This document shows, piece after piece, positions 1 through 6,117 of a stretch of 9,220 nucleotides of DNA. The stretch is from assembly GCA_029983495.1 (NCBI GenBank), contig JASBZJ010000077.1, positions 1-9,220 of the forward strand, given 5' to 3'. Each line of letters starts with the position of its first letter. Position 1 is the first letter of the stretch. A program made the translations under genes and the position numbers. The DNA is from Porphyromonas sp. GTDB lineage: Bacteria > Bacteroidota > Bacteroidia > Bacteroidales > Porphyromonadaceae. The notes under the pieces are model-generated. The model made no database searches. It saw nothing but the letters and a program-made list of their open reading frames with translations, and was not told where the DNA came from.

Positions 1-301
1 CCATTCCACAACCATTATCCACAAAATAGACTTGCAAATGGCTTTCTGCTATCGAAGCAACCTTCATGATAAGCGGGTGATCGGTATCGTTCACAATAAT
101 GTTGATGCCGGAAAGGCGAATTACATCGTGAAGTTGATTGCGACGTTCGTTAATAAGCCCAAATCGGGGAGCAAAAACGCGCAAATCCAAACCTGCTGAT
201 TGCACGGCTTCGGGGATGTTTTTCGAATAGTCCGCCAACGAGCTTGAGGGCAGAAAGGGGCTAATTTCTTGCGATATAAATAAAATCTTTTTGCTATCCA
301 T
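1..301 (-). CDS. glgA: Glycogen/starch synthase, N-terminal part (cut by window edge)
   Basis: Only the first 100 codons are present; the gene runs off the left edge. The product starts MDSKKILFISQEISPFLPSS, the first beta strand and loop of a GT5 glycogen synthase. The loop that normally binds ADP-glucose/glucan (KxGG in E. coli GlgA) is replaced here by a PSSSLADYSKNIPEAV stretch, as in the Bacteroidota-type enzymes I recall. The block FGLINERRNQLHDVIRLSG, then NDTDHPLIMKVAS and QVYFVDN, is very typical of Bacteroidota glycogen/starch synthases. The family extends alpha-1,4-glucan from nucleotide-sugar glucose in the cytoplasm. The ATG at 301-299 is preceded by AT-rich sequence without a Shine-Dalgarno. 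The gene has its own candidate promoter and is separated from the upstream operon by a terminator. Donor specificity (ADP- or UDP-glucose) cannot be judged from this fragment. Confidence 0.88.
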   Translation of the reverse strand, partial: MDSKKILFISQEISPFLPSSSLADYSKNIPEAVQSAGLDLRVFAPRFGLINERRNQLHDVIRLSGINIIVNDTDHPLIMKVASIAESHLQVYFVDNGCGM

Positions 302-328
302 CTTGGCTAATATATGGTTTCCTAACTA

Positions 329-336
329 CAAAGGTA
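329..336 (-). promoter_or_regulatory. Candidate -7 promoter element (TACCTTTG) of glgA
   Basis: On the minus strand TACCTTTG fits the Bacteroidota -7 consensus TAnnTTTG exactly and lies 27 nt before the glgA start, giving a leader of about 20 nt. I see no clear -33 TTTG/TTG at the usual 18-20 nt upstream, so the match rests on the -7 box and its position after a terminator. Confidence 0.5.
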
Positions 337-425
337 CGAATTTATTGCGTTCTCTTGCTTTTGAGCTCCCTCTGCAGTTCAACTCTTCCGCTTTTGGGGG
401 TAGAGTATTTACGCTTCACCACCAC

Positions 426-466
426 AATAAAAAACTTAAGAGAGCCTCTTTTCGAAAGGCTCTCTT
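426..466 (-). terminator. Intrinsic terminator of the manC-nfeD-qmcA operon
   Basis: A perfect 10-bp stem (AAGAGAGCCT at 438-447 with AGGCTCTCTT at 457-466) encloses a 9-nt loop. Read on the minus strand the hairpin is followed by AAGTTTTTTATT (426-437), a classic U-tract. It lies about 64 nt downstream of the qmcA stop and before the glgA promoter, so it separates the two transcription units. On the plus strand only TTT follows, so it is mainly a minus-strand terminator. Confidence 0.85.
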
Positions 467-489
467 TACTGTACTTCACTTTAATGGCT

Positions 490-525
490 TTGTACGCTAA
501 ATAGTAATACTATATATGCGTACAA
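490..525. repeat. Nested inverted repeat just downstream of qmcA
   Basis: The outer arms TTGTACGC (490-497) and GCGTACAA (518-525) pair perfectly over 8 bp. Between them ATAGTA (501-506) and TACTAT (508-513) form a second palindrome around a single A. The element begins 4 nt past the qmcA stop codon. On the minus strand no U-tract follows it. On the plus strand it is followed by CTTTTT. It could be a 3'-end protecting hairpin, a protein-binding palindrome or a plus-strand terminator blocking antisense reading; the sequence alone does not decide. Confidence 0.55.
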
Positions 526-529
526 CTTT

Positions 530-1537
530 TTAGCGTAGCGGAGGAACTTTAATTCCACTAATGTTCTTTATACCGCCTAAAGCCGAAAGAACACCACTTG
601 CCTCGTAGGGGAGGAAGATTTGTTTACTGTTACCCGAGCTACCGATTTTTTCGAGTGTTTCGAGGTAGCGCATAGCAATAAGGTATTGTGCGGGGTCGCC
701 ATGGCTTTCGGTTATTGCCTCGGTAACTTTACGAATAGCTTCAGCTTCGCCTGCAGCTCGTAGTTCCTTTGCCATTTTTTCGGCCTCAGCGGCAAGTATT
801 TTTGCTCGTTTTTCCCCTTCAGCGTGGTTAATAGATTCCTGCATGCGCCCTTCGGATTCACGGATAAGCGATTCCTTTGACCCCTCGGCGGTAAGTATTT
901 TCGCCCGTTTATCGCGTTCAGCTCGCATCTGCTTTTCCATGGCATCACGTATATCTTTGGGGGGATTAATATCTTGTAATTCTACACGGTTCACTTTTAC
1001 TCCCCATTTATTCGTTGCATCGTCGAGTATATCTCTCAGTTTTTGGTTAATGGTATCGCGGCTGGTTAATGTTTCGTCGAGATCCATTTCCCCAATAATG
1101 TTACGTAAACTTGTTTGCGTTAACATTTCAATAGCTGTAGGCAGGTTAGCAATTTCGTAAACGGCACGGCGTGGGTCGATAACCTGAAAGTATAGTATTG
1201 CATTAATTTCAGTTACAACATTATCGCGTGTAATTACGCTTTGTTTGTCAAAGTCATAAACTGTTTCGCGCAAATCAATGCGGTTAACTTCACGAAAAAT
1301 GGCAATACTTTTGCCTTGTGCCCCTGTTCGAGCGAACCTCCATATCATTTTCCGCGGGCTATCGATAAATGGTATAATAAGGTTTACACCTGAGTTTAAG
1401 GTTGTATGGTACTTGCCTAGTCGTTCAATAATCATTGTTTCGGATTGTTGAACGATGATTAGTGCTTTGGATATAAATGAAAGGACTAATACAACAAGTA
1501 CAATAAGCAAAACGGTTATAAGAGCTGTTGATGACAT
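530..1537 (-). CDS. qmcA: Stomatin/paraslipin-like SPFH-domain membrane protein
   Basis: The 335-residue product has one N-terminal membrane segment (about residues 4-26), then an SPFH/band-7 domain (about 27-200) with ERLGKYH, RIDLRETVYDF, VITRDNVVTEINAILYF and the diagnostic RNIIGEMDLDETLTSRD (145-161). An Ala/Glu/Lys-rich coiled coil follows (about 200-270: AERDKRAKIL, AEGEKRAKILAAEAEK), and the tail holds DPAQYLIAMRYLETL and FLPYEASGVLSALGGI. This is the full layout of bacterial QmcA/paraslipins, which oligomerise on the membrane and are linked to microdomain organisation and membrane-protein quality control. The nfeD gene lies 19 nt upstream, the well-known stomatin-operon-partner arrangement, so the two products probably act together. 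The start is chosen because the membrane segment begins directly after it; no Shine-Dalgarno is visible. It is the last gene before the terminator. Confidence 0.93.
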   Translation of the reverse strand: MSSTALITVLLIVLVVLVLSFISKALIIVQQSETMIIERLGKYHTTLNSGVNLIIPFIDSPRKMIWRFARTGAQGKSIAIFREVNRIDLRETVYDFDKQSVITRDNVVTEINAILYFQVIDPRRAVYEIANLPTAIEMLTQTSLRNIIGEMDLDETLTSRDTINQKLRDILDDATNKWGVKVNRVELQDINPPKDIRDAMEKQMRAERDKRAKILTAEGSKESLIRESEGRMQESINHAEGEKRAKILAAEAEKMAKELRAAGEAEAIRKVTEAITESHGDPAQYLIAMRYLETLEKIGSSGNSKQIFLPYEASGVLSALGGIKNISGIKVPPLR

Positions 1538-1556
1538 ATTATATTACGGTTAAGTT

Positions 1557-2006
1557 TTACTCAAGATTGTTTTTAGTGGGGGTTACAAACATTACAATAC
1601 TTTCATGGCGGTCGATAATAACCTGTTGATCCACTTCGATAAAGGTGTTTTTATTCGATGCAAAAGCTGGCCATTCATCACCATCAATAGCTATTCTACC
1701 CTGAGTAGTTTGCCCTTGTATAGCACGTACTACTCGAGCTTTTTTACCGATTAGTGCATCAATGCCTGTGGCTAAACTTTTCTTTTTTTTCGATGACTTA
1801 ATTATTATGGGGCGGAGGAAGAATAAGGCAAGAAGCGAACCAATAATAAAAAAGAAAACTTGCCAAACCAGCCCCAATGGTGTAAGTGCGATAAGGGTCG
1901 AGAGTAATGCCCCTATCCCAAAACATGCCAATAGGAAACCCGGCGTAACTAATTCGAGTATGAAAAAGGAGCATGCTATAATAAGCCAAATATAGATTAG
2001 TTGCAT
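1557..2006 (-). CDS. nfeD: NfeD-family membrane protein (short form, stomatin operon partner)
   Basis: The 149-residue product has two to three hydrophobic segments (about residues 4-18, 22-42 and 46-68) with the family feature ELVTPGF (18-24), then a basic juxtamembrane patch (SSKKKKS, 71-77) and a C-terminal OB-fold (about 80-145) marked by DALIGKKARVV and GRIAIDGDEWPAFA (103-116). It lacks the N-terminal ClpP-like serine protease domain of long NfeD proteins, so it is the short NfeD1b type. The family is nearly always found next to an SPFH gene; here qmcA follows after 19 nt. The inferred role is a structural partner or regulator of the stomatin-like oligomer at the membrane, with the OB domain on the same side as the SPFH coiled coil. 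No enzymatic residues are apparent. It lies 16 nt after the DUF2851 gene, implying one transcript. Confidence 0.92.
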   Translation of the reverse strand: MQLIYIWLIIACSFFILELVTPGFLLACFGIGALLSTLIALTPLGLVWQVFFFIIGSLLALFFLRPIIIKSSKKKKSLATGIDALIGKKARVVRAIQGQTTQGRIAIDGDEWPAFASNKNTFIEVDQQVIIDRHESIVMFVTPTKNNLE

Positions 2007-2022
2007 AAAATAGTAGTGTATT

Positions 2023-2490
2023 TTAGGTATGTATGTTGTTTTCAGGGGGTACCTGTTCGCTGTTTTTTATTTGCTGTAGTACAGCTTGGCTTTCGAGTGC
2101 ATTGGTTATTTTTACACCTTCGGCTCGAAGTTGCCGTACGTACTTATTGTTTTCGCTTGGTAAGCTTTGTGCAAGGGCAATAATTTGGTTTAGTTCTGCA
2201 CGCGCTTTTCCCCTACGCTGAGCAATATGGTAACGGTAGGGGAGTACCATATTAAGGAGCAATACATTGATGCTTTCGGCGGAGAGCCCACCAAGGGGCG
2301 ATGCTGAAGGCACTCCAAAAGCATAGTTATGGCACCAGTAGTTACCGGGTGCTACTGCAAGTATACCGGTTAACTGCTTTGGGTTAGCCTCGCTTAGCAA
2401 TAAACTTTCGAGTAAGGGAAATTTGTTGCGCAATGCTGCTATAATAGCTAAGCGTCGGTGCGGAAAAGCGTATGGCCTCAACCTTAGCAT
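2023..2490 (-). CDS. DUF2851 protein, C-terminal fragment
   Basis: From its first ATG this frame gives 155 residues beginning MLRLRPYAFPHRRLAIIAAL, a conserved internal block of DUF2851 and not a real N-terminus. The open frame extends upstream to 2559 and joins the N-terminal piece by a -1 shift. Further family features are GLSAESINVLLLNMVLPY, LPSENNKYVRQLRAEGVK and NALESQAVLQQIK. Family members I recall end with a short cluster of cysteines after the SQALIQLK-like block; this one ends instead in NSEQVPPENNIHT, and no cysteine cluster appears in the other frames. That may be lineage variation or an altered 3' end. Independent translation from the internal ATG is unlikely to give a folded domain. 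The nfeD start follows 16 nt after the stop. Confidence 0.7.
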   Translation of the reverse strand: MLRLRPYAFPHRRLAIIAALRNKFPLLESLLLSEANPKQLTGILAVAPGNYWCHNYAFGVPSASPLGGLSAESINVLLLNMVLPYRYHIAQRRGKARAELNQIIALAQSLPSENNKYVRQLRAEGVKITNALESQAVLQQIKNSEQVPPENNIHT

Positions 2491-2507
2491 GCGAATACAT
2501 CCTTGTT

Positions 2508-3359
2508 TTATGGGGGTAAGATTGTATTTTGTAGCGAGGAAAAATAATCTTCTTTTAGCCTATTAAAATAGGGGTCGTACCCTTCGGGCGGTGTTGTAAG
2601 TAACGATGCTTGCCCTAGGTATAAAGCTTCGAGTACTTCGGGGTTATTGGTATGTTTGCGAACAATACGAAGGGGAAGTGAACGAGCAAGGAGTTCAAAA
2701 GCCTCATTATTTACTTTAGCCCCCATGTGTCGTAAAAAAAGTGCATGCAAAACTTCAGCCTCATCGCCCTTCATTTCGGCTTGTAATAAGGCAATATTGT
2801 TACTTTTTTCACGTAATCGTTGTTCAAATAACTGAATGAGTTGCGATTGCCCTATCGATTCTTTTTTGCAGTGTTTCTCCTCGTTTTTATTAAGGGAAGT
2901 GCGTTGTGCTACATTTGCTTCCCCATCGTGGGTATATATTTTTTTAGCCGAAGGAACAGCGTTAGCATTTATTGCTTGCTCGGCTTTTAACAGCGCGTCT
3001 TTGTTAACATTAAGGATCCCCGTGAGGAGTATTTTTTTTGTTTCGCGGTGGCGTATGTTCGTATCGGCTTCGAGTACAACATGCAGTATGGTGTTATCGT
3101 ATGCAGGGTCGGTGTGGTGGTTATGTTGTAGCCATTCGCTAGCCTTACGGTGTATTTCCACATTCCCTGCAAAAATAAGTTTCTCAACAATTATTTTGGC
3201 TCCCCAAAAGTCGGGCCCGGCATCGGTATTCGGCTTCCCTGTAACCAAAACTTCTCCACAAACTGTAGTACCTCGTTCGCAGTCGCTAACGAATGTAATG
3301 CTTTGGTACAATTTGTGTTCCCAAATATAATGTAAGGCTTTTTCGCTAATGGGTGGCAT
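2508..3359 (-). CDS. DUF2851 protein, N-terminal fragment
   Basis: This 283-residue frame carries the most conserved part of DUF2851: ALHYIWEHKLY (8-18), NTDAGPDFWGAKI (44-56), AGNVEIH (64-70) and WLQHNHHTDPAYDNTILHVV (76-95). A variable region (about 115-170, rich in Lys, Glu and Asn) follows, then FELLARSLPLRIVRKHTNNPEVLEALYLGQASLL. The last ten or so residues (SSLQNTILPP) are read out of the family frame after the frameshift. The function is unknown. The arrangement GPDF, about 15 residues, VEIH loosely recalls D...ExK-type nuclease cores with K replaced by H, but that is only a speculation on spacing. The ATG at 3359 starts right before the first conserved helix. A TAGGTTTG match at 3373-3380 lies 13 nt before the start, though the gene most likely shares the manC transcript. 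Confidence 0.75.
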   Translation of the reverse strand: MPPISEKALHYIWEHKLYQSITFVSDCERGTTVCGEVLVTGKPNTDAGPDFWGAKIIVEKLIFAGNVEIHRKASEWLQHNHHTDPAYDNTILHVVLEADTNIRHRETKKILLTGILNVNKDALLKAEQAINANAVPSAKKIYTHDGEANVAQRTSLNKNEEKHCKKESIGQSQLIQLFEQRLREKSNNIALLQAEMKGDEAEVLHALFLRHMGAKVNNEAFELLARSLPLRIVRKHTNNPEVLEALYLGQASLLTTPPEGYDPYFNRLKEDYFSSLQNTILPP

Positions 3360-3372
3360 TTCGGGTATGCTT

Positions 3373-3380
3373 CAAACCTA
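3373..3380 (-). promoter_or_regulatory. Weak candidate -7 box (TAGGTTTG) before the DUF2851 gene
   Basis: TAGGTTTG fits TAnnTTTG and lies 13 nt before the DUF2851 start, but no -33 element is seen (ATAT at the expected place) and the leader would be only about 6-7 nt. The 34-nt gap after manC makes cotranscription more likely. Confidence 0.22.
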
Positions 3381-3393
3381 ACTACTCATTTGG

Positions 3394-4479
3394 TTAAATA
3401 TATTCCTTTCCAAATTTAAGTTCAACTTCAGCAGTAAAGCTTTTTATGCGGTTCTCTTGGTCCTTTTTGCAAATTAGTAACACATTTCCACAGTCGGCCA
3501 CAATACAGTCGTTTATTCCTTGTAATACGGCTACTTTTTTTTCGTTTGTAAGGGTTACAATATTGCCTTCAGCTTCGTGGTAAAAGCAGTTCCCTCTTGT
3601 GGTAACGTTCTTTTCATTACTAGTTTTTGGGGCATGTTCGTATACCGAACCCCACGTACCTAAATCGGCCCAACCAAAATCGCTCGGTAAAACCAAAACG
3701 TTTTTCGCTTTTTCCATTACGCCATAGTCTATCGAAATACTAGGGCATGTGGGGAAAACCTGCTCTATAAAAGCTCGTTCGTTAGGTGTACTATAGGGTG
3801 CTTCGTTTGGGTTAAGCAGTTCGGCAAGTTCCGGTTGGTAGGTGTTAAGCGCATGCTCAATGGTATGTACATTCCATACAAACATTCCACTATTCCACAA
3901 AAAGTCGCCACTATTAACAAATAGTTCTGCCATTTCGAGGCTTGGCTTTTCGGTAAACACTTTAACCTTATGAAACCCCTCAATAGTTTCATCGCTCCAC
4001 TGGATGTATCCATAACCAATTTCGGGGCGTGTAGCCAGTATTCCCAAGGTAACAAGGTAATCGTTGTGGTGAACAAACTCTAGGGCTCGTTGTGCTGTAG
4101 CAATAAAGTTTGCTTCATCAAGAATAATATGGTCACTAGGGGTAACAAATATTGCGGCATCGTTGCATCGCTGTTTTATTTTATAGGTAGCATAGGCGAT
4201 GCAAGGTGTAGTATTCCGTCGAACGGGTTCGAGCAGTAAATTATCCTCGTCGAGAAGTGGCAATTGGCGGAGGGTTTCCTTTGCATAAAGCTCGTTAGTA
4301 ACTACGATAATATTCTCAGGGTCGATAAACGAAGCAAACCTATCGAACGTGCTTTGTAACAGCGTTCTTCCCGAGCCAAAAAAGTCGAGGAATTGTTTGG
4401 GCATATTTGTACGACTTACAGGCCAAAAACGGCTCCCTATGCCCCCACTCATTATGATGCAATAATTCTTATTATCCAT
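3394..4479 (-). CDS. manC: Mannose-1-phosphate guanylyltransferase (GDP-mannose pyrophosphorylase)
   Basis: The 361-residue cytoplasmic enzyme makes GDP-mannose from GTP and mannose 1-phosphate, feeding mannose, fucose and rhamnose units of surface glycans. The nucleotidyltransferase signature is complete: SGGIGSRFWPVSRTNMPKQF (11-30), LEPVRRNT (83-90), the metal-binding TPSDH (113-117), IGYGYI (154-159), EKPS (177-180), LWNSGMF (194-200), SIDYGVMEKA (249-258) and FGWADLGTWGS (268-278). A short left-handed beta-helix-like tail (about 290-350) follows. It lacks the C-terminal cupin phosphomannose isomerase domain of the bifunctional enzymes, so a separate ManA is expected elsewhere. A promoter lies about 50 nt upstream, and it is the first gene of a run continuing into DUF2851 after 34 nt. 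The ATG lies nine residues before the glycine loop, the usual distance; no Shine-Dalgarno is visible. Confidence 0.94.
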   Translation of the reverse strand: MDNKNYCIIMSGGIGSRFWPVSRTNMPKQFLDFFGSGRTLLQSTFDRFASFIDPENIIVVTNELYAKETLRQLPLLDEDNLLLEPVRRNTTPCIAYATYKIKQRCNDAAIFVTPSDHIILDEANFIATAQRALEFVHHNDYLVTLGILATRPEIGYGYIQWSDETIEGFHKVKVFTEKPSLEMAELFVNSGDFLWNSGMFVWNVHTIEHALNTYQPELAELLNPNEAPYSTPNERAFIEQVFPTCPSISIDYGVMEKAKNVLVLPSDFGWADLGTWGSVYEHAPKTSNEKNVTTRGNCFYHEAEGNIVTLTNEKKVAVLQGINDCIVADCGNVLLICKKDQENRIKSFTAEVELKFGKEYI

Positions 4480-4529
4480 TTTATCGATGCGTTTTTTATC
4501 TTGAATGCAAACCTCAATGTTCCCTTTTA

Positions 4530-4559
4530 CAAAGTTACAAAAAAGCCCTTACTAGCAAC
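4530..4559 (-). promoter_or_regulatory. Bacteroidota-type promoter of the manC operon
   Basis: On the minus strand a -33-like GTTG (4556-4559) and a -7 TAACTTTG (4530-4537) are separated by 18 nt, matching the Bacteroidota housekeeping promoter (TTG / TAnnTTTG). Transcription would begin near 4523, giving a leader of about 43 nt before the manC ATG. This is the best-formed promoter in the window and lies in the 150-nt gap between rpoN and manC. Confidence 0.65.
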
Positions 4560-4582
4560 GGTATCGTTTCGCCTCTTCGCCC

Positions 4583-4628
4583 ATTCCTCAAAAAAAAGAG
4601 TTCTATTAATTTGGCAGGGATGAGGAAT
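4583..4628. repeat. Inverted repeat flanking a T8 run at the 3' end of rpoN
   Basis: ATTCCTCA (4583-4590) and TGAGGAAT (4621-4628) form a perfect 8-bp inverted repeat with a 30-nt spacer, starting 1 nt past the rpoN stop. On the minus strand an uninterrupted run of eight T lies at the distal end of the spacer and overlaps the second arm. It may serve as a loose terminator or mRNA 3'-end structure for murF-rpoN, but it lacks the canonical order of stem followed by U-tract. Confidence 0.4.
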
Positions 4629-4629
4629 A

Positions 4630-6063
4630 CTATTCGAGCTTGCGACGCAACCGAGCGGGTAGTATTCCCAACTGTTCGCGATACTTTGCTAATGTGCGAC
4701 GCGCTATCTTTTGTCCCTTACTTTTCATAATTGAGGCTAATTGCTCGTCGGTGTAGGGGTTTTGTTTATCCTCATTGGCAACAATGTTTTCGAGTAGTGC
4801 TTTAATGCTTCTTGTTGAAACAACTTTTCCGTTGTGTTGCTCGCTACCTTCGCTAAAAAAGAACTTAATAGGGAAAATTCCATAGTCGCATTGCACATAT
4901 TTTTCGTTGCTAATTCGGCTAATGGTGCTAACATCATTGCCCGTACGCTCAGCCACATCAAGCAACTTCATGGGTTTTAGGTCGTTTACATCGCCACTCG
5001 AAAAAAAATCATCCTGTAGGGAAACGATAACTTCCATACAGCGGAGCAACGTATTACGGCGATTTTCTACAGCCTCGATGAACCACCGTGCTTTATAAAC
5101 AAGTTGCTTTGCGTAACGCTGTTGTTCAATTTGTTCTTTGTTGTTACGAATTCGCTCTTCCGATAGTTTAACGTAACCAGGGTTTACATTTAGCTTGGGA
5201 ATAAAGCCTTCGTCGTTAAGCATAACTTCTATTCCATCGTTGTTTTTTCGAACAATAAAATCGGGTATTATGCGTTGTGCGATTGCATTAAACTCGCTAC
5301 CAAAACCATTGCCGGGTTTGGGGTTAAGCTTTGTTATTAAGGTTTGAGCATCGGCAAAGCGTTGTTTGGTTAACCCCAGTGCCGCAATAATTTTTTCGTA
5401 GCGTCGGTTAGCCAAGTCCTCGAAATGTAAATCAATTATGGCAAAGGCATCACGTTGTTGAGGCGATGGGCTAAGCTTGTTAAGTTGAATAAGCAGAGCC
5501 TCGCGAAGGTTGTGAGCCGCAACACCCGGGGGGTCGAGCGATTGAATAATCGAAAGTACCTGCTGAAACTCTTCAGGCGTGGTAGTTACCTGTTCGTTAA
5601 AAAGCAGATAATCCTCAACCTCGCGACTTTTTACACGCAAATAGCCATCATCGGAAAGGTTACCCACAATTTGTTCGGCAATAAGTTGCTGTTTAGGGGT
5701 AAGCTCAAGAATATTTAATTGCTCGCGCAAGGTTTGTTGCAGGGTTTTGCTATCGTTAGGAAAAGCTAGATCACCTAGGTTGTTTTGTTCGTTTTCGTGT
5801 ATTATCCGAAGTTTATAGTCAGGTATATCGTCGTGCGTAAGATAGTCATCCTCTAAGCGGGTTTCGAGTTCGTTTTCGTGAGGTATTGCTTGCTCGTTAG
5901 GATCGGTGTTGGGTGTAGCAATTTCGAGAGCGGGGTTGGTAATAACTTCCTGTTGAATACGTTCGTACAATGCATTTAACGGTAACTCCAACAACTTAAC
6001 TTGAATAATTTGTTGGGAAGAGAGGCCTTGCCGTTGTATTTGACTGAGGGATTGTTTATTCAT
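4630..6063 (-). CDS. rpoN: RNA polymerase sigma-54 factor
   Basis: The 477-residue product has the full sigma-54 plan. Region I is Gln/Leu-rich (1-50, KQSLSQIQRQGLSSQQIIQV) and contacts the AAA+ activator and the -12 region. Region II is acidic and variable (about 50-100). The core-binding region (about 105-300) includes QLNILELTPKQQLIAEQIVG, GNLSDDGYL (134-142) and LDPPGVAAHNL (176-186). Then come ARWFIEAVENRRNTLLRC (325-342) and the helix-turn-helix (about 366-390, LLDVAERTGNDVSTISRI) that reads the -12 element. The C-terminal RpoN box is ARRTLAKYRE (454-463) and recognises -24. It directs RNA polymerase to -24/-12 promoters only with an enhancer-binding activator; none is encoded here. It follows murF after 54 nt, so it is probably cotranscribed. 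No Shine-Dalgarno precedes the ATG. Confidence 0.97.
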   Translation of the reverse strand: MNKQSLSQIQRQGLSSQQIIQVKLLELPLNALYERIQQEVITNPALEIATPNTDPNEQAIPHENELETRLEDDYLTHDDIPDYKLRIIHENEQNNLGDLAFPNDSKTLQQTLREQLNILELTPKQQLIAEQIVGNLSDDGYLRVKSREVEDYLLFNEQVTTTPEEFQQVLSIIQSLDPPGVAAHNLREALLIQLNKLSPSPQQRDAFAIIDLHFEDLANRRYEKIIAALGLTKQRFADAQTLITKLNPKPGNGFGSEFNAIAQRIIPDFIVRKNNDGIEVMLNDEGFIPKLNVNPGYVKLSEERIRNNKEQIEQQRYAKQLVYKARWFIEAVENRRNTLLRCMEVIVSLQDDFFSSGDVNDLKPMKLLDVAERTGNDVSTISRISNEKYVQCDYGIFPIKFFFSEGSEQHNGKVVSTRSIKALLENIVANEDKQNPYTDEQLASIMKSKGQKIARRTLAKYREQLGILPARLRRKLE

Positions 6064-6117
6064 ATCAAATAAAGCAATACTACATTACTGGGTATAACTA
6101 AATTGAGGCGAAGCAAA

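Larger units (their letters stand above)
2023..3359 (-). pseudogene. DUF2851-family gene broken by a single -1 frameshift
   Basis: Two adjacent minus-strand frames encode the front and back of one DUF2851 protein, a Bacteroidota family of unknown function. Frame 0 matches the family through YFNRLKEDYF (to residue 273), then drifts into a stop at 2508-2510. The -1 frame, open from 2559, reads FFLATKYNLTPIKQGCIR directly into MLRLRPYAFPHRRLA, and KYNLxP...LRLRPxxFPxxRLA is the conserved family order I recall. The switch is therefore best placed at the T5 run of the coding strand (A5 on the plus strand, 2540-2544). One extra T gives an uninterrupted frame of 1338 nt (445 residues), close to normal family length. 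No other lesion is visible, so this may be a sequencing error, a very recent mutation, or less likely real frameshifting. The locus is embedded in an operon between manC and nfeD. Confidence 0.85.

Noticed and set aside
361..382. Imperfect inverted repeat TTGAGCT/AGTTCAA about 50 nt upstream of the presumed glgA start of transcription as an operator.
   Set aside because: Only 6 of 7 positions pair and there is no supporting second copy; kept as a note only.
291..500. Plus-strand 69-codon open frame in the glgA-qmcA gap.
   Set aside because: It spans the terminator hairpin and the glgA promoter, has no RBS, and resembles no known small protein.
2512..2516. C5 run (coding strand) right before the stop as the frameshift site in the DUF2851 gene.
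   Set aside because: One extra C would also join the frames, but the -1 frame already reads FLATKYNLTPI upstream of this run, which fits the family better than SSLQNTILPP; the T5 run at 2540-2544 explains both sides.
2836..3330. Plus-strand open frame of 164 codons opposite the DUF2851 gene.
   Set aside because: It lies wholly antisense to conserved coding sequence, its product is Ser/Cys-rich with no recognisable domain, and no promoter or RBS precedes it.
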